Positions 1 through 9,488 of a stretch of DNA of 64,000 bases are shown here, one piece after another (within the stretch, counting starts at the first letter, position 1; every line of letters starts with the position of its first letter). This DNA is from Vibrio tubiashii (GTDB lineage: Bacteria; Pseudomonadota; Gammaproteobacteria; Enterobacterales; Vibrionaceae). A model generated the notes under the pieces. The model had not been told where the DNA came from and made no database searches. It was given only the letters and a program-made list of their open reading frames with translations. The stretch is taken from contig NZ_CP117029.1 of NCBI RefSeq assembly GCF_028551255.1, forward strand, positions 186,001 through 250,000. Reading direction: 5' to 3'. The position numbers were made by a program, and so were the translations under genes.

Positions 1-631
1 TGGCCATTGGTAGAACGCTTTTACCATCGACCATCACAATGAAGCTTGCTTCTTCACCGTCTAGGAACTCTTCGATAACCACACGGCTACCCGCTTCACC
101 AAACGCGTTGCCAGCGAGCATATCTTTGATTGCATCTTCAGCTTCTTCTAAAGTCATCGCAACGATAACGCCTTTACCCGCCGCAAGACCATCGGCTTTG
201 ACCACGATAGGTGCGCCTTGCTCACGAACGTAAGCCAATGCAGGCTCGATTTCAGTGAAGTTCGCGTAAGCCGCAGTTGGGATGTTATGACGAGCTAGGA
301 AGTCTTTAGTAAACGCTTTTGAGCCTTCTAACTGTGCTGCTGCTTCGGTTGGACCAAAGATTGGCAGACCCGCTTCACGGAAAGCATCAACCACACCGAT
401 AACAAGCGGAGCTTCAGGGCCAACAATAGTTAGCTCGATTTTTTTCTCTTGCGCGAAAGCAACCAGTTCAGAAATCGCTTCAACACCAATGTTTACGTTC
501 TCAAGCTTAGGCTCAAGAGCAGTACCTGCGTTACCAGGTGCAACAAATACCGCTTCTACGTTTGGGTTTTGTGCTGCTTTCCAACCTAAAGCGTGCTCAC
601 GACCGCCAGAACCAATGATAAGTACATTCAT
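1..631 (-). CDS. purD: Phosphoribosylamine-glycine ligase (GAR synthetase), N-terminal part
   Basis: PurD joins glycine to phosphoribosylamine with ATP, the second step of de novo purine synthesis in the cytosol. The reading frame starts with ATG at 631 and runs off the left edge, so only about 210 N-terminal residues are present. The N-terminus [20 protein letters not shown] is the typical PurD nucleotide-fold start, and the ATP-grasp stretch [16 protein letters not shown] follows near residue 140. It lies downstream of purH on the same strand, the usual purHD order, with about 220 bp between them holding palindromic sequence. Identification is firm; only the C-terminal half is unseen. Confidence 0.96.
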   Translation of the reverse strand, partial: MNVLIIGSGGREHALGWKAAQNPNVEAVFVAPGNAGTALEPKLENVNIGVEAISELVAFAQEKKIELTIVGPEAPLVIGVVDAFREAGLPIFGPTEAAAQLEGSKAFTKDFLARHNIPTAAYANFTEIEPALAYVREQGAPIVVKADGLAAGKGVIVAMTLEEAEDAIKDMLAGNAFGEAGSRVVIEEFLDGEEASFIVMVDGKSVLPMA

Positions 632-789
632 TTATTTATCCTTTGATAGCTGCGCCATATTGCTAATCTCTGTGTCGAGCTTGCTCATTTATACTTATAA
701 ACTCCGCGAGCTCTCCTTGACCTTATCAATATGGCTTTGCTCTAAAATGAAAGTTTCTAAAACTAAGAGTATTTCAAATTAGCTAAATT

Positions 790-850
790 AGATTCGTTTT
801 GCTCTTCTCGGAGCGCTCCCGTTTCCAGAAGCGAAGCGCTCTCGCTTCTT
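790..850. repeat. Palindromic intergenic sequence between purH and purD
   Basis: The purH-purD gap holds GC-rich inverted sequence (ggagcgctcc and gaagcga...tcgcttc) ending next to the purH stop codon. It resembles in wording the palindromic elements found after several other genes in this window (near 19074, 47486 and 63441). It could act as a 3' mRNA hairpin for purH. The assignment to the same repeat family is an inference from short shared words. Confidence 0.4.
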
Positions 851-851
851 T

Positions 852-2444
852 CTAGTGGCGGAAGTGACGCATACCCGTAAAGATCATCGCCATGCCATGT
901 TCGTCTGCTGCTGCGATAACTTCGTCATCACGCATAGAGCCACCCGGTTGAATCACGCACTTGATGCCCGCTTCTGCAGCCGCATCGATACCGTCGCGGA
1001 ATGGGAAGAACGCATCCGATGCCATTACACAACCTTCAACTTGTAGACCTTCGTCAGCCGCTTTGATGCCTGCGATCTTCGCTGAGTAAACACGGCTCAT
1101 TTGGCCAGCGCCAACGCCGATAGTCATGTCACCCTTCGAGTAAACAATCGCATTTGATTTAACGTACTTAGCCACTTTCCAGCAGAATAGGGCGTCTTTT
1201 AGCTCTTCTTCTGTTGGTTGGCGCTTAGAAACCACTTTAAGGTCATCTAGGCTCACCATACCTTGGTCACGGTCTTGAACTAGCAGGCCGCCATTAACGC
1301 GTTTCACGTCAAAGCCCGTCGTCTTAGTTGTCCACTCGCCACATTCTAGAAGGCGAACGTTCTTCTTCGCTGCAACCACTTCAATTGCTTCAGCAGATAC
1401 TGATGGCGCAATGATGACTTCAACGAATTGGCGCTCAACGATAGCGGTTGCTGTTGCGGCATCTAGCTCTTGGTTGAAGGCGATAATGCCGCCGAAAGCA
1501 GACGTTGGGTCAGTTTTGTAGGCGCGATCATACGCTTCAAGGATGTTACCACCCAGCGCAACACCACATGGGTTAGCGTGCTTAACAATCACACATGCTG
1601 GCTCGTCGAACTCTTTAACACACTCAAGTGCTGCGTCAGTATCGGCGATGTTGTTGTAAGAAAGGGCTTTACCTTGGATTTGGCGAGCAGTAGAAACAGA
1701 GGCTTCTTCTGGATTAGCTTCAACATAGAAAGCTGCGTCTTGGTGGCTGTTTTCACCGTAACGCATGTCTTGTTTCTTGATAAACTGCTGGTTGAATGTG
1801 CGCGGGAACTTGCTCTCTTCGTCACCTTCTTTGTTCTCACCGTAAGATGGAACCATAGTGCCGAAGTAGTTAGCGATCATGCCGTCGTAAGAGGCAGTGT
1901 GCTCGAAAGCTGCGATAGCTAGATCAAAGCGCGTCTCTAGAGTCAGAGATGTCTCGTTCGCATCCATCTCAGCGATAACGCGGTCGTAGTCGTGCGCGTT
2001 AACGACGATAGTCACATCTTTGTGGTTTTTCGCTGCTGAGCGAACCATAGTTGGACCACCGATATCGATGTTCTCTACCGCATCAGCAAGAGTACAACCT
2101 TCTTTCGCTACTGTTTCAGCGAATGGGTAAAGGTTAACCACAACCATGTCGATTGGGTTGATACCGTGCTTTTCCATTACGTCGTCATCTTGACCACGAC
2201 GACCTAGCACACCACCATGTACTTTAGGGTGAAGCGTCTTAACACGACCGTCCATCATTTCTGGGAAACCAGTGTAATCTGATACCTCAGTTACTGAGAT
2301 GCCTTTTTCTGCCAGTAGGCGAGCAGTGCCACCTGTTGATAGAATATCAACACCTCGGTTAGCAAGAGCTTGGGCAAACTCAACAATACCAGTTTTGTCT
2401 GATACGCTGATTAGTGCGCGGCGAATAGGACGAGCGTTAGTCAT
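852..2444 (-). CDS. purH: Bifunctional AICAR formyltransferase / IMP cyclohydrolase
   Basis: PurH carries out the last two steps of IMP synthesis: formyl transfer to AICAR and ring closure. At 530 residues it has the family's usual length. The N-terminal cyclohydrolase domain (about residues 1-200, methylglyoxal-synthase-like fold, [14 protein letters not shown]) is followed by the transformylase domain with the catalytic-type KHANPCG motif and FGGIIAFN. The start [19 protein letters not shown] fits the family. It leads the purHD pair; a PurR-like box lies about 200 bp upstream. Nothing looks damaged. Confidence 0.98.
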   Translation of the reverse strand: MTNARPIRRALISVSDKTGIVEFAQALANRGVDILSTGGTARLLAEKGISVTEVSDYTGFPEMMDGRVKTLHPKVHGGVLGRRGQDDDVMEKHGINPIDMVVVNLYPFAETVAKEGCTLADAVENIDIGGPTMVRSAAKNHKDVTIVVNAHDYDRVIAEMDANETSLTLETRFDLAIAAFEHTASYDGMIANYFGTMVPSYGENKEGDEESKFPRTFNQQFIKKQDMRYGENSHQDAAFYVEANPEEASVSTARQIQGKALSYNNIADTDAALECVKEFDEPACVIVKHANPCGVALGGNILEAYDRAYKTDPTSAFGGIIAFNQELDAATATAIVERQFVEVIIAPSVSAEAIEVVAAKKNVRLLECGEWTTKTTGFDVKRVNGGLLVQDRDQGMVSLDDLKVVSKRQPTEEELKDALFCWKVAKYVKSNAIVYSKGDMTIGVGAGQMSRVYSAKIAGIKAADEGLQVEGCVMASDAFFPFRDGIDAAAEAGIKCVIQPGGSMRDDEVIAAADEHGMAMIFTGMRHFRH

Positions 2445-2645
2445 GCTTCCATTTCCTCAAAGTCACAGAGTTAATACGTAAGATAAAGATATTTGCCAAA
2501 AGTGAACTTGTTCTTATGCTTTGATTGCAATCAGGCAGTAAGATATTGGCCAGTTTTGGTAAAGACCTTTCCAACATTTGTTGGTGGTAAACTAGTCTCT
2601 GAGTTTGATGGCGCACATTCTAACTAATTTATTACAAAAAAGCTC

Positions 2646-2661
2646 GCGCAATCGTTTGGCA
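2646..2661 (-). promoter_or_regulatory. PurR-like operator upstream of purH
   Basis: The 16-mer gcgcaatcgtttggca is centred on CG and, read on the minus strand, matches the symmetric PurR consensus ACGCAAACGTTTGCGT at about 11 of 16 positions. PurR is known to repress purHD in enterobacteria. It lies in the gap between purH and the divergent zntR, nearer to zntR (about 70 bp) than to purH (about 200 bp), so the purH promoter would need a long leader. Moderate support only. Confidence 0.5.
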
Positions 2662-2730
2662 TCTCAAAAATAATTGTGAAAAGCTCAAGTTTAGGCTTAA
2701 AACGTAACGAAACAGTTAATAGGAAAAGTT

Positions 2731-3174
2731 ATGTTCCAGATCGGAGAATTGGCTAAGCGCTGTAATGTCACAGCAGATACATTGCGCTTTTACGAAAAGA
2801 ATCAGCTAATTAAACCTGCAGGTCGCAGTGATTCAGGTTACCGGCTCTATAATGAAGAAAACCAACATCAAGTCAGCTTTATCCTCAAAGCGAAAGACTT
2901 AGGCTTGAGTTTGGATGAGATTCGTGAACTTTTAGAGATAAAACTTGAGGCAACAGAACATAGCTGCGCCGAAGTTAAGGCGATCACTACAGCTAAGCTT
3001 TCTGTGATTGATGAAAAGATTATTGAATTAACTCGAATTCGCACCGCACTGAAGAAGATTAATGATGCTTGCTGTGGACACGTTGATGACGATGCTAGCC
3101 ATTGCTCGATTTTAGGTGCACTTGCGAGCGAAGCACATCAAGACTCTTGCTGTGAGATAGAAAAGGGCGTTTAA
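2731..3174 (+). CDS. zntR: MerR-family zinc-responsive regulator ZntR
   Basis: ZntR is a MerR-type activator that senses excess zinc and remodels the promoter of a zinc exporter. The N-terminal winged helix (MFQIGELAKRCNVTADTLRF, residues 1-20) is followed by the dimerisation helix and a metal-binding end. Cys79, Cys114-Cys115 and the His124-Cys125 pair correspond to the zinc ligands of E. coli ZntR, which separates it from CueR (copper) relatives. Length of 147 is normal. No zntA-like exporter is adjacent, so its target lies elsewhere. Its stop overlaps that of the convergent diguanylate cyclase gene by 3 bp. Confidence 0.85.
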   Translation: MFQIGELAKRCNVTADTLRFYEKNQLIKPAGRSDSGYRLYNEENQHQVSFILKAKDLGLSLDEIRELLEIKLEATEHSCAEVKAITTAKLSVIDEKIIELTRIRTALKKINDACCGHVDDDASHCSILGALASEAHQDSCCEIEKGV

Positions 3175-4151
3175 GAAGCGCGGCGGATATTGGCTTTCAA
3201 CTCAGTGGTTGACTTGATGTCCGGAAGATTCTCGTAGTAGAGAGTGACTTGGTTACGACCAGTTTGTTTAGAGTAGTACATGGCTTTGTCTGCTTGTACC
3301 ATCAGTTCTCTAACGGATGACACATGGCCATTCAACTCGGCAATGCCAATACTCACGGTCGGCAAGATGATGTGGTCATCAACCTGACAGGGGGTTGTCT
3401 CAATCGAGTGACGGATGCGCTCCGCAATATCGTACGCTTGAATCGCGTTAGTGCGAGAAAGTACCACACCAAACTCTTCACCACCCAAACGGCCAATATA
3501 ATCACTGGAGCGAATTAAACCTTGGCAAATATGCGCAACTTGGACGATGACTTCATCACCGGATAAGTGGCCCACTTGGTCATTAATTTCTTTAAAGTGG
3601 TCGATATCAATCATCAAGCAAGAGAGGTGCTGCTGGGTTGGACTATCGAACTCTCGTTCCAGTCTTAGCATAAAGGCACGGCGGTTTAATATGCCAGTCA
3701 ACTCATCGGTTTCAGCCAGTTTCTTTAATTCAACTTGGTGAAGGTGAGCTTTGGTGATCTCTTGCTCTTGCCACAGAACATATTTGGCGCCGCTTGCTAA
3801 TGTGATGGGCTTGAGAGAGGCTTCAAACCATCTCTCGTCGACGCCATTCCAAGCTTCAAGCTCTTCGATAGAAAGCAGCAGCTGTTGGCAAGGGGTCATT
3901 GAGTATTGCAGAGTTTTACGTTGACCTGAGGTTAACACTTGCTTGAAGTGTTGCTCCAAGTTCTCAGCAAGGTTTTCTGGAAGGATCTCGCTAAACGTGC
4001 GGTTGAGATACTTGTTGGTTAACTCGGGATCAGATTGAGTTGCTTCGCCAAAGCTATCTACGATACGTCCGTGCTCATCAATGATCAGCAGACGATCAGG
4101 TAGCTCGGAGAGCATAAGACTCAGCCATTCTTCCCTTTGCATATCAACCAT
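3171..4151 (-). CDS. GGDEF diguanylate cyclase with N-terminal sensor region
   Basis: The C-terminal half is a GGDEF domain with an intact GGEEF active-site loop at residues 223-227, so it should make cyclic di-GMP from two GTP. An RSSD sequence lies five residues before it, matching the RxxD product-inhibition site. The N-terminal ~140 residues look PAS-like (LLIIDEHGRIVDSFGEA) and carry no membrane segments, so the sensor is probably cytoplasmic. The 326-residue protein is complete. Signal and output are unknown. The gene stands alone, convergent with zntR. Confidence 0.9.
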   Translation of the reverse strand: MVDMQREEWLSLMLSELPDRLLIIDEHGRIVDSFGEATQSDPELTNKYLNRTFSEILPENLAENLEQHFKQVLTSGQRKTLQYSMTPCQQLLLSIEELEAWNGVDERWFEASLKPITLASGAKYVLWQEQEITKAHLHQVELKKLAETDELTGILNRRAFMLRLEREFDSPTQQHLSCLMIDIDHFKEINDQVGHLSGDEVIVQVAHICQGLIRSSDYIGRLGGEEFGVVLSRTNAIQAYDIAERIRHSIETTPCQVDDHIILPTVSIGIAELNGHVSSVRELMVQADKAMYYSKQTGRNQVTLYYENLPDIKSTTELKANIRRAS

Positions 4152-4267
4152 GTAGATTCGTCCGAACGTAAACGTAATTGATTATTATATCGACCACTTT
4201 GAGGTTAGCAATCGCAATAGATCACAGATCGCTGAATATTCGTGCAACTAACACTGGGTCTAATGAT

Positions 4268-4300
4268 AAAAAAACCGGGATTACTGACGTAAGCCCGGCT
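4268..4300 (-). terminator. Rho-independent terminator after fis
   Basis: On the minus strand the stem GCCGGGCTTAC / GTAATCCCGGT closes a four-base loop and is followed by a run of seven T, about 30 bp past the fis stop codon. This is a classic intrinsic terminator for the dusB-fis operon. Confidence 0.9.
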
Positions 4301-4328
4301 TCTTAAAATCAAAATATCGAATGAACGA

Positions 4329-4625
4329 TTAGTTCATGCCGTATTTTTTAAGTTTCTTGCGAAGAGTACCGCGGTTGATACCCATCATAGTTGCTGCGCG
4401 AGTTTGGTTACCGCGAGTGTACTGCATGATGGTATCTAGTAGTGGCTGTTCAACTTCAGCTAGAACTAATTCATATAGTTCTGTTACTTCTTGGCCATTT
4501 AGTTGAGCCAAGTAGTTTTTAAGAGACGCTTTAACAGAGTCACGTAGTGGCTTCTGAGTAATCTGGTCCTGTGACGTTACTGTAGTTACTGTTAATGCTT
4601 CTGAAGTCAGATTTTGTTCGAACAT
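4329..4625 (-). CDS. fis: Nucleoid-associated DNA-bending protein Fis
   Basis: Fis bends DNA and regulates rRNA promoters, recombination and growth-phase genes. The 98-residue length equals the E. coli protein. The C-terminal helix-turn-helix ([20 protein letters not shown], about residues 70-90) is essentially the family consensus. It follows dusB on the same strand with about 70 bp between, the conserved dusB-fis operon of gamma-Proteobacteria, and is followed by a strong terminator. In relatives the operon is driven from upstream of dusB and is growth-rate controlled. Confidence 0.98.
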   Translation of the reverse strand: MFEQNLTSEALTVTTVTSQDQITQKPLRDSVKASLKNYLAQLNGQEVTELYELVLAEVEQPLLDTIMQYTRGNQTRAATMMGINRGTLRKKLKKYGMN

Positions 4626-4696
4626 ATTCGGTCTAGCTCTTCTCTTAATTATGATGCAACGTTTACCTGTCGTAGTTGGGGCGAAAGCACAACTAG

Positions 4697-5659
4697 TTAG
4701 GCTTTATCAAAATACTCTTCAAGCGCTTCAAGCTGCAGCTCAGCTGCCTCAATGGCGTTGAAGGTACGGCGAAACTCACTCGCTTGTTCATGCTCTTTTA
4801 GGTACCAACCTACGTGCTTACGCGCGATTCGTGGACCTAAATACTCTCCATAGAAAGCATGCAGTGCATTCACATGGCCAAGCAGGATGTCTTTCACTTC
4901 CGAATAAGGAAGCTCAGGCATCGTGGTGCCGTTTTCCAAAAAGTGTTGGATTTCCTGAAAAATCCACGGACGACCTTGGGCAGGGCGTCCAATCATTAAA
5001 GCGTCAGCACCGGTATATTCCAGTACATGCTTGGCTTTCTCTGGGCTATCGATATCACCGTTAGCGATAACCGGAATTGAGATAGCTTGCTTGACCGCTT
5101 TAATGCTGTCGTATTCGGCCTCACCTTTGTACATACACGCTTTTGTTCTGCCATGCAGAGCAAGAGCCTGAATGCCGCAGTCTTCGGCTAATTTAGCGAT
5201 TTGGACACAGTTTTTGTTATCTATATCCCAGCCAGTACGGGTTTTCAATGTCACAGGGACATCGACTGCATTGACCACAGCCTTCAGAATATCTTCAATG
5301 ATATCTGGATACTGAAGCAGGGCAGAGCCGGCTAGCTTCTTATTCACTTTTTTGGCTGGACAGCCCATGTTGATGTCGATGATTTGCGCACCGTTTTCAA
5401 CACTGAACTGAGCAGCGTCGGCCATAAGCTGTGGATCAGCGCCCGCAATTTGTACAGAGCGAATGCCCGATTCGCCTTCATGTACCATGCGTTGCTTTGA
5501 TTTGGACGTTTTCCATAGCTTTGGATTGGATGACATCATTTCACTGACGGCCATTCCAGCACCATAGCGGAGACACAACTCACGGAACGGTCTATCAGTC
5601 ACACCTGCCATAGGGGCAACGATGAGATTATTCTTAAGTTGGTAGTTTCCGATTTTCAA
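4697..5659 (-). CDS. dusB: tRNA-dihydrouridine synthase B
   Basis: DusB is an FMN enzyme that reduces uridine to dihydrouridine in the tRNA D-loop. The flavin-binding start [20 protein letters not shown] and the catalytic cysteine in [15 protein letters not shown] are present. The start is a TTG at 5659, giving (M)KIGNYQL, which lines up with E. coli MRIGQYQL and yields about 320 residues; a GAAG lies just upstream. Another TTG at 5686 would add nine residues that do not resemble the family. First gene of the dusB-fis operon. The exact start is the only doubt. Confidence 0.93.
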   Translation of the reverse strand: MKIGNYQLKNNLIVAPMAGVTDRPFRELCLRYGAGMAVSEMMSSNPKLWKTSKSKQRMVHEGESGIRSVQIAGADPQLMADAAQFSVENGAQIIDINMGCPAKKVNKKLAGSALLQYPDIIEDILKAVVNAVDVPVTLKTRTGWDIDNKNCVQIAKLAEDCGIQALALHGRTKACMYKGEAEYDSIKAVKQAISIPVIANGDIDSPEKAKHVLEYTGADALMIGRPAQGRPWIFQEIQHFLENGTTMPELPYSEVKDILLGHVNALHAFYGEYLGPRIARKHVGWYLKEHEQASEFRRTFNAIEAAELQLEALEEYFDKA

Positions 5660-5798
5660 AACGTCTTCACAGCTTAGTACCAGCAAGGGCGCGCATTTTA
5701 CGCATTTTTTAGCGCTGTGAAAAGACTAATATTTGAGCATTTACAAATTGTTTTCGCAAAATGCCCCAAAATCAGTCAATTAGCTCGCAAAGTCTTGT

Positions 5799-6686
5799 CT
5801 AGCCTTGCTTTCGACCAGAGATGCGACACCATTCACTTTGCTCTTTGATAGGATCAATGTGAAGCTCATCACGGTAATAGTTAGCCACATCTTCAGCTTG
5901 AGTATCAAGCACACCTGACATCGCAAGCTCGCCGTTTGGCTTAACTAAAGACTTAATGATTGGTGAAAGTTCGCGTAACGGACCTGCTAAGATGTTAGCA
6001 ACCACCACGTCAGCAATCAGACCTTCTGGCTGATCTTGAGGAAGGAACACTTCTAGTTGGTCGGCAACACCGTTACGCTCAGCGTTGTCTTTAGAGGCAA
6101 GCAGTGCTTGAGGATCAATATCGATCCCGATAACTTTTTCAGCGCCCAGTTTGATCGCAGCGATCGCAAGAATGCCAGAGCCACAACCAAAGTCGATCAC
6201 GGTTTTGCCCGATAAATCTAAGCCTTCTAGCCACTCAAGACATAAAGCGGTAGTTGGGTGGGTACCAGTACCAAAGGCAAGGCCCGGATCCAGCATCACG
6301 TTCACCGCCTCAGGCTCAGGGATCTCACGCCAGCTAGGGCAAATCCACAAACGTTCGCCAAACTTCATTGGGTGGAAGTTATCCATCCACTCGCGTTCCC
6401 AGTCTTTATCTTCCAACTGCTCGATTTTGTAAGCGAAATCATCTGCCAGTAGACCGCTGAGTTTGGTTTGCTCAATGATAAAGTTAGTATCCGCTTCCGC
6501 GTCATACAGCGCTAGGATATCCGTATCACCCCAAAGACGAGTTTCACCAGGTAGAGGTTCGAATACAGGCGTATCCTGCGCGTCTAAGAAGGTCACAGAC
6601 AGCGCACCAGTCTCTTCCATTAGCATATCGCCGATCTGTTCAGCGTTTTCATTGGTCGCATTGAGTTTGATTTGAATCCAAGGCAT
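5799..6686 (-). CDS. prmA: Ribosomal protein L11 methyltransferase
   Basis: PrmA methylates several amino groups of ribosomal protein L11 using S-adenosylmethionine. The N-terminal substrate-recognition domain (about 1-110) precedes a Rossmann methyltransferase domain with motif [21 protein letters not shown] and the acidic motif IGIDIDPQA. The [16 protein letters not shown] stretch is a PrmA signature. Length of 295 is normal. It sits upstream of dusB on the same strand with about 110 bp between, an order conserved in enterobacteria. Confidence 0.97.
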   Translation of the reverse strand: MPWIQIKLNATNENAEQIGDMLMEETGALSVTFLDAQDTPVFEPLPGETRLWGDTDILALYDAEADTNFIIEQTKLSGLLADDFAYKIEQLEDKDWEREWMDNFHPMKFGERLWICPSWREIPEPEAVNVMLDPGLAFGTGTHPTTALCLEWLEGLDLSGKTVIDFGCGSGILAIAAIKLGAEKVIGIDIDPQALLASKDNAERNGVADQLEVFLPQDQPEGLIADVVVANILAGPLRELSPIIKSLVKPNGELAMSGVLDTQAEDVANYYRDELHIDPIKEQSEWCRISGRKQG

Positions 6687-6761
6687 GAGTATGAGCTCTT
6701 TACATTGATTGATGTGATTTGGCGCAGAGTGTAGCAGAAAAGGCTAACAAGTGCGCGAAAA

Positions 6762-6791
6762 CAAAAATGCTCACCGAAGTGAGCATTTTCA
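6762..6791 (-). terminator. Rho-independent terminator after accC
   Basis: The minus strand forms the stem AAAATGCTCAC / GTGAGCATTTTT around a TTCG tetraloop with the T-tract at its 3' end, about 22 bp past the accC stop. It ends the aroQ-accB-accC transcript. Confidence 0.9.
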
Positions 6792-6813
6792 TTATGACTA
6801 AAGCGGAAATCGC

Positions 6814-8157
6814 TTATTGTAGGCCTAGTTTCTTCTCTAGGTAATGAATGTTGGCACCACCGTGTTGGAAGTTCTCATCATTCATAATGCTTTCTTGTAG
6901 AGGAACGTTAGTCTTGATGCCTTCAACGATCATCTCGCCTAGTGCGTTCTTCATACGTGCAATAGCCACATCGCGGTTCTCACCGAAAGTGATCAGCTTA
7001 CCGATCATTGAATCGTAGTGAGGAGGCACTGTGTAGCCTGTGTAGATGTGCGATTCCCAGCGAACACCCATGCCGCCTGGGGCGTGGAAGCGTTCAATCT
7101 TACCTGGTGAAGGTAGGAAGCGCTCAGGATCTTCTGCGTTGATACGACATTCGATAGCATGGCCGCGGATCTTGATGTCATCCTGAGTGAATGACAAAGG
7201 TTGACCTGCTGCTACACGCAGTTGCTCTTTGATTAGGTCTACGCCCGTTACCATTTCTGTTACTGGGTGCTCAACCTGAATACGAGTATTCATTTCGATG
7301 AAGTAGAATTCGCCGTTTTCGTATAGGAACTCAAACGTACCTGCGCCGCGGTAACCGATTTCTAGACATGCACGTGTACAACGTTCACCGATGTACTTAC
7401 GCATCTCTTCAGTGATACCTGGTGCTGGCGCTTCTTCAACAACCTTCTGGTGACGACGCTGCATAGAGCAGTCACGTTCACCTAGGTGGATAGCACCGCC
7501 TTGACCATCAGCAATCACCTGAACTTCAACGTGACGAGGGTTTTCTAGGAATTTCTCCATGTAAACCATGTCGTTGTTGAACGCTGCTTTTGCTTCGGCG
7601 CGTGTCATAGCGATAGCTTCAATGAGCTCGCCTTCAGAACGAACAACACGCATACCACGACCGCCGCCGCCGCCAGACGCTTTGATGATTACTGGGTAAC
7701 CAATGCGCTTAGCGTGTGCTTTGTTTGTTTGCTCATCGTCATCTAGCGGGCCATCAGAACCCGGTACACAAGGTACGCCAGCTTTCTTCATTGCCGTAAT
7801 AGCTGAAACCTTGTCACCCATAATGCGGATTGTTTCCGCTTTAGGACCAACAAAGATAAAGCCGCTGCGCTCAACTTGCTCAGCAAAATCTGCATTTTCA
7901 GATAGGAAACCGTAACCAGGGTGGATTGCCACCGCGCCAGTCACTTCCGCCGCTGAAATGATGCGTGGAATATTTAGGTAGCTATCGATGCCACGTGCAG
8001 GACCGATACAAATCGCTTCGTCTGCAAGTAGTACGTGTTTTAGGTCACGGTCAGCAGTTGAGTGAACAGCTACTGTTTTGATGCCCAATTCTTTACATGC
8101 GCGAAGAATACGAAGTGCAATTTCACCTCGGTTCGCGATGACTAATTTATCTAGCAT
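6814..8157 (-). CDS. accC: Acetyl-CoA carboxylase biotin carboxylase subunit
   Basis: AccC carboxylates the biotin on AccB with bicarbonate and ATP, the first half reaction of fatty-acid synthesis. The 447-residue protein shows the N-terminal fold ([20 protein letters not shown]), the ATP-grasp glycine loop [14 protein letters not shown] near residue 160, and the active-site stretch [14 protein letters not shown] near residue 290. It follows accB with a 15-bp gap on the same strand, the standard accBC operon. Confidence 0.98.
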   Translation of the reverse strand: MLDKLVIANRGEIALRILRACKELGIKTVAVHSTADRDLKHVLLADEAICIGPARGIDSYLNIPRIISAAEVTGAVAIHPGYGFLSENADFAEQVERSGFIFVGPKAETIRIMGDKVSAITAMKKAGVPCVPGSDGPLDDDEQTNKAHAKRIGYPVIIKASGGGGGRGMRVVRSEGELIEAIAMTRAEAKAAFNNDMVYMEKFLENPRHVEVQVIADGQGGAIHLGERDCSMQRRHQKVVEEAPAPGITEEMRKYIGERCTRACLEIGYRGAGTFEFLYENGEFYFIEMNTRIQVEHPVTEMVTGVDLIKEQLRVAAGQPLSFTQDDIKIRGHAIECRINAEDPERFLPSPGKIERFHAPGGMGVRWESHIYTGYTVPPHYDSMIGKLITFGENRDVAIARMKNALGEMIVEGIKTNVPLQESIMNDENFQHGGANIHYLEKKLGLQ

Positions 8158-8172
8158 AAGAGAGAGCCTCTA

Positions 8173-8637
8173 TTATTCGATAACAACAAGTGGTTGGTCG
8201 AATTCAACTGGTTGGCCGTCTTCAACTAGGATAGCGGTTACAACGCCAGACTTGTCTGCTTCGATTTGGTTCATCATCTTCATCGCTTCAACGATACATA
8301 GTGTGTCGCCAGCGTTTACTGCTTGACCAACTTCAACGAAAGATTTCGCGTCTGGGCTTGGAGAACGGTAGAAAGTACCTACCATTGGAGAAAGAACTTG
8401 GTGGCCAGCTGGAGTTGCAGGAGCCGCTGCCGCTTCTGGCGCTGCTGCAGGAGCAGGTGCCGCTGCTGGTGCAGCCGCTACAGGAGCTGGAGCTGCTGCG
8501 TATTGAACTGGTGCTACAGGTGCAGCAGTACCGTTACGGCTGATGCGTACCGACTCTTCACCTTCAGAGATTTCTAGCTCAGCAATGCCAGACTCTTCTA
8601 CTAACTCGATAAGCTTCTTGATTTTACGGATATCCAT
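8173..8637 (-). CDS. accB: Biotin carboxyl carrier protein of acetyl-CoA carboxylase
   Basis: AccB carries biotin between the carboxylase and transferase of acetyl-CoA carboxylase. The ATG at 8637 ([20 protein letters not shown]) has a good GAGAAAGAAAAG ribosome site; a TTG 39 bp upstream would add residues foreign to the family. The 154-residue product has the N-terminal helix, an Ala/Pro-rich linker (about 35-80) and a biotinyl domain with EAMKM, the modified lysine being Lys120. It lies between aroQ and accC. Confidence 0.97.
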   Translation of the reverse strand: MDIRKIKKLIELVEESGIAELEISEGEESVRISRNGTAAPVAPVQYAAAPAPVAAAPAAAPAPAAAPEAAAAPATPAGHQVLSPMVGTFYRSPSPDAKSFVEVGQAVNAGDTLCIVEAMKMMNQIEADKSGVVTAILVEDGQPVEFDQPLVVIE

Positions 8638-8737
8638 CTTTTCTTTCTCTTTTATCTTGTGAATAAGACAGCTCAAAACGAGCTGCAGAGTGTTTATTTA
8701 CGTTGAGCATCTGCGAAGGACTTCAACGTCAGTTGGG

Positions 8738-9187
8738 TTACTTTGCCTGCAGCTTATTCAGCGCGGCAGACAGAGCGAATTCGTATCCTTGCGCACCTAA
8801 ACCACAAATCACGCCCTCAGCCTTATCTGAGAGATAAGAGTGATGACGGAATGGTTCACGAGCATGCACATTGGATAAATGTACTTCGATAAACGGGATA
8901 GCCACACCTAATAGTGCATCTCTAAGTGCAACACTGGTGTGGGTAAAGGCGGCAGGGTTGATGATAATAAAATCCACCTTGTCGTATGCCGCATGGATAG
9001 CTTCGATCAGCTCATACTCACGATTGGATTGAAGATGTTGGAGTTCAACATTGGCTTCATTCGCTTGCTTAGTTAATGTGTCGATAATCTGTGGTAGTGT
9101 TGACGAACCGTAATGTGCGGGTTCGCGTAGACCTAACAGGTTTAAATTTGGACCATTTAAGACAAGAATGCGTGATTTTGCTGTCAT
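8738..9187 (-). CDS. aroQ: 3-dehydroquinate dehydratase, type II
   Basis: AroQ dehydrates 3-dehydroquinate in the shikimate pathway. At 149 residues it is a typical type II enzyme: [20 protein letters not shown] contains the catalytic-type tyrosine, [18 protein letters not shown] follows, and the [12 protein letters not shown] stretch carries the active-site histidine. It lies about 100 bp upstream of accB on the same strand, an aroQ-accB-accC order common in gamma-Proteobacteria. Complete and unremarkable. Confidence 0.97.
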   Translation of the reverse strand: MTAKSRILVLNGPNLNLLGLREPAHYGSSTLPQIIDTLTKQANEANVELQHLQSNREYELIEAIHAAYDKVDFIIINPAAFTHTSVALRDALLGVAIPFIEVHLSNVHAREPFRHHSYLSDKAEGVICGLGAQGYEFALSAALNKLQAK

Positions 9188-9430
9188 TGTGCTGCCATCT
9201 TCCTACTTCATGATATGAACTGGAATATTCCCATATTATCTCGGATTCATCATGCAGTTTTTACTAAAAATAGCAGTGAATCTTTGAAATAGACCCAGAT
9301 TATAGCTAATTCAGCGCATTTAGCAGCAATTTACTGGTCTAATCTCCCAGCTTGAAGCCGGATTTTTGTAACCGAGGTAACATTTTTTGCTCAATGAGAA
9401 AGGGCTAGAGAGGAGTACTTTAGACGGTAA
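9188..9430. other. Intergenic stretch between aroQ and the acs terminator
   Basis: With the following terminator this makes about 300 bp without a gene. It must hold the aroQ-accBC promoter. No convincing protein, RNA or repeat was recognised in it. Confidence 0.5.
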
Positions 9431-9463
9431 AAACACAAAACCGCCACATAGTGTGACGGTTTG
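9431..9463 (-). terminator. Probable terminator after acs
   Basis: The inverted repeat AAACCG-C-CACA / TGTG-A-CGGTTT is followed on the minus strand by a T-rich stretch (TTTTGTGTTTTTACC), about 25 bp past the acs stop. Confidence 0.75.
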
Positions 9464-9488
9464 AAGTTCTACATAGTGGTGCTGATAA

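Noticed and set aside
2571..2584. Perfect palindrome ccaacatttgttgg in the purH-zntR gap
   Set aside because: Matches no operator known to me and short palindromes of this size occur by chance; kept only as a note.
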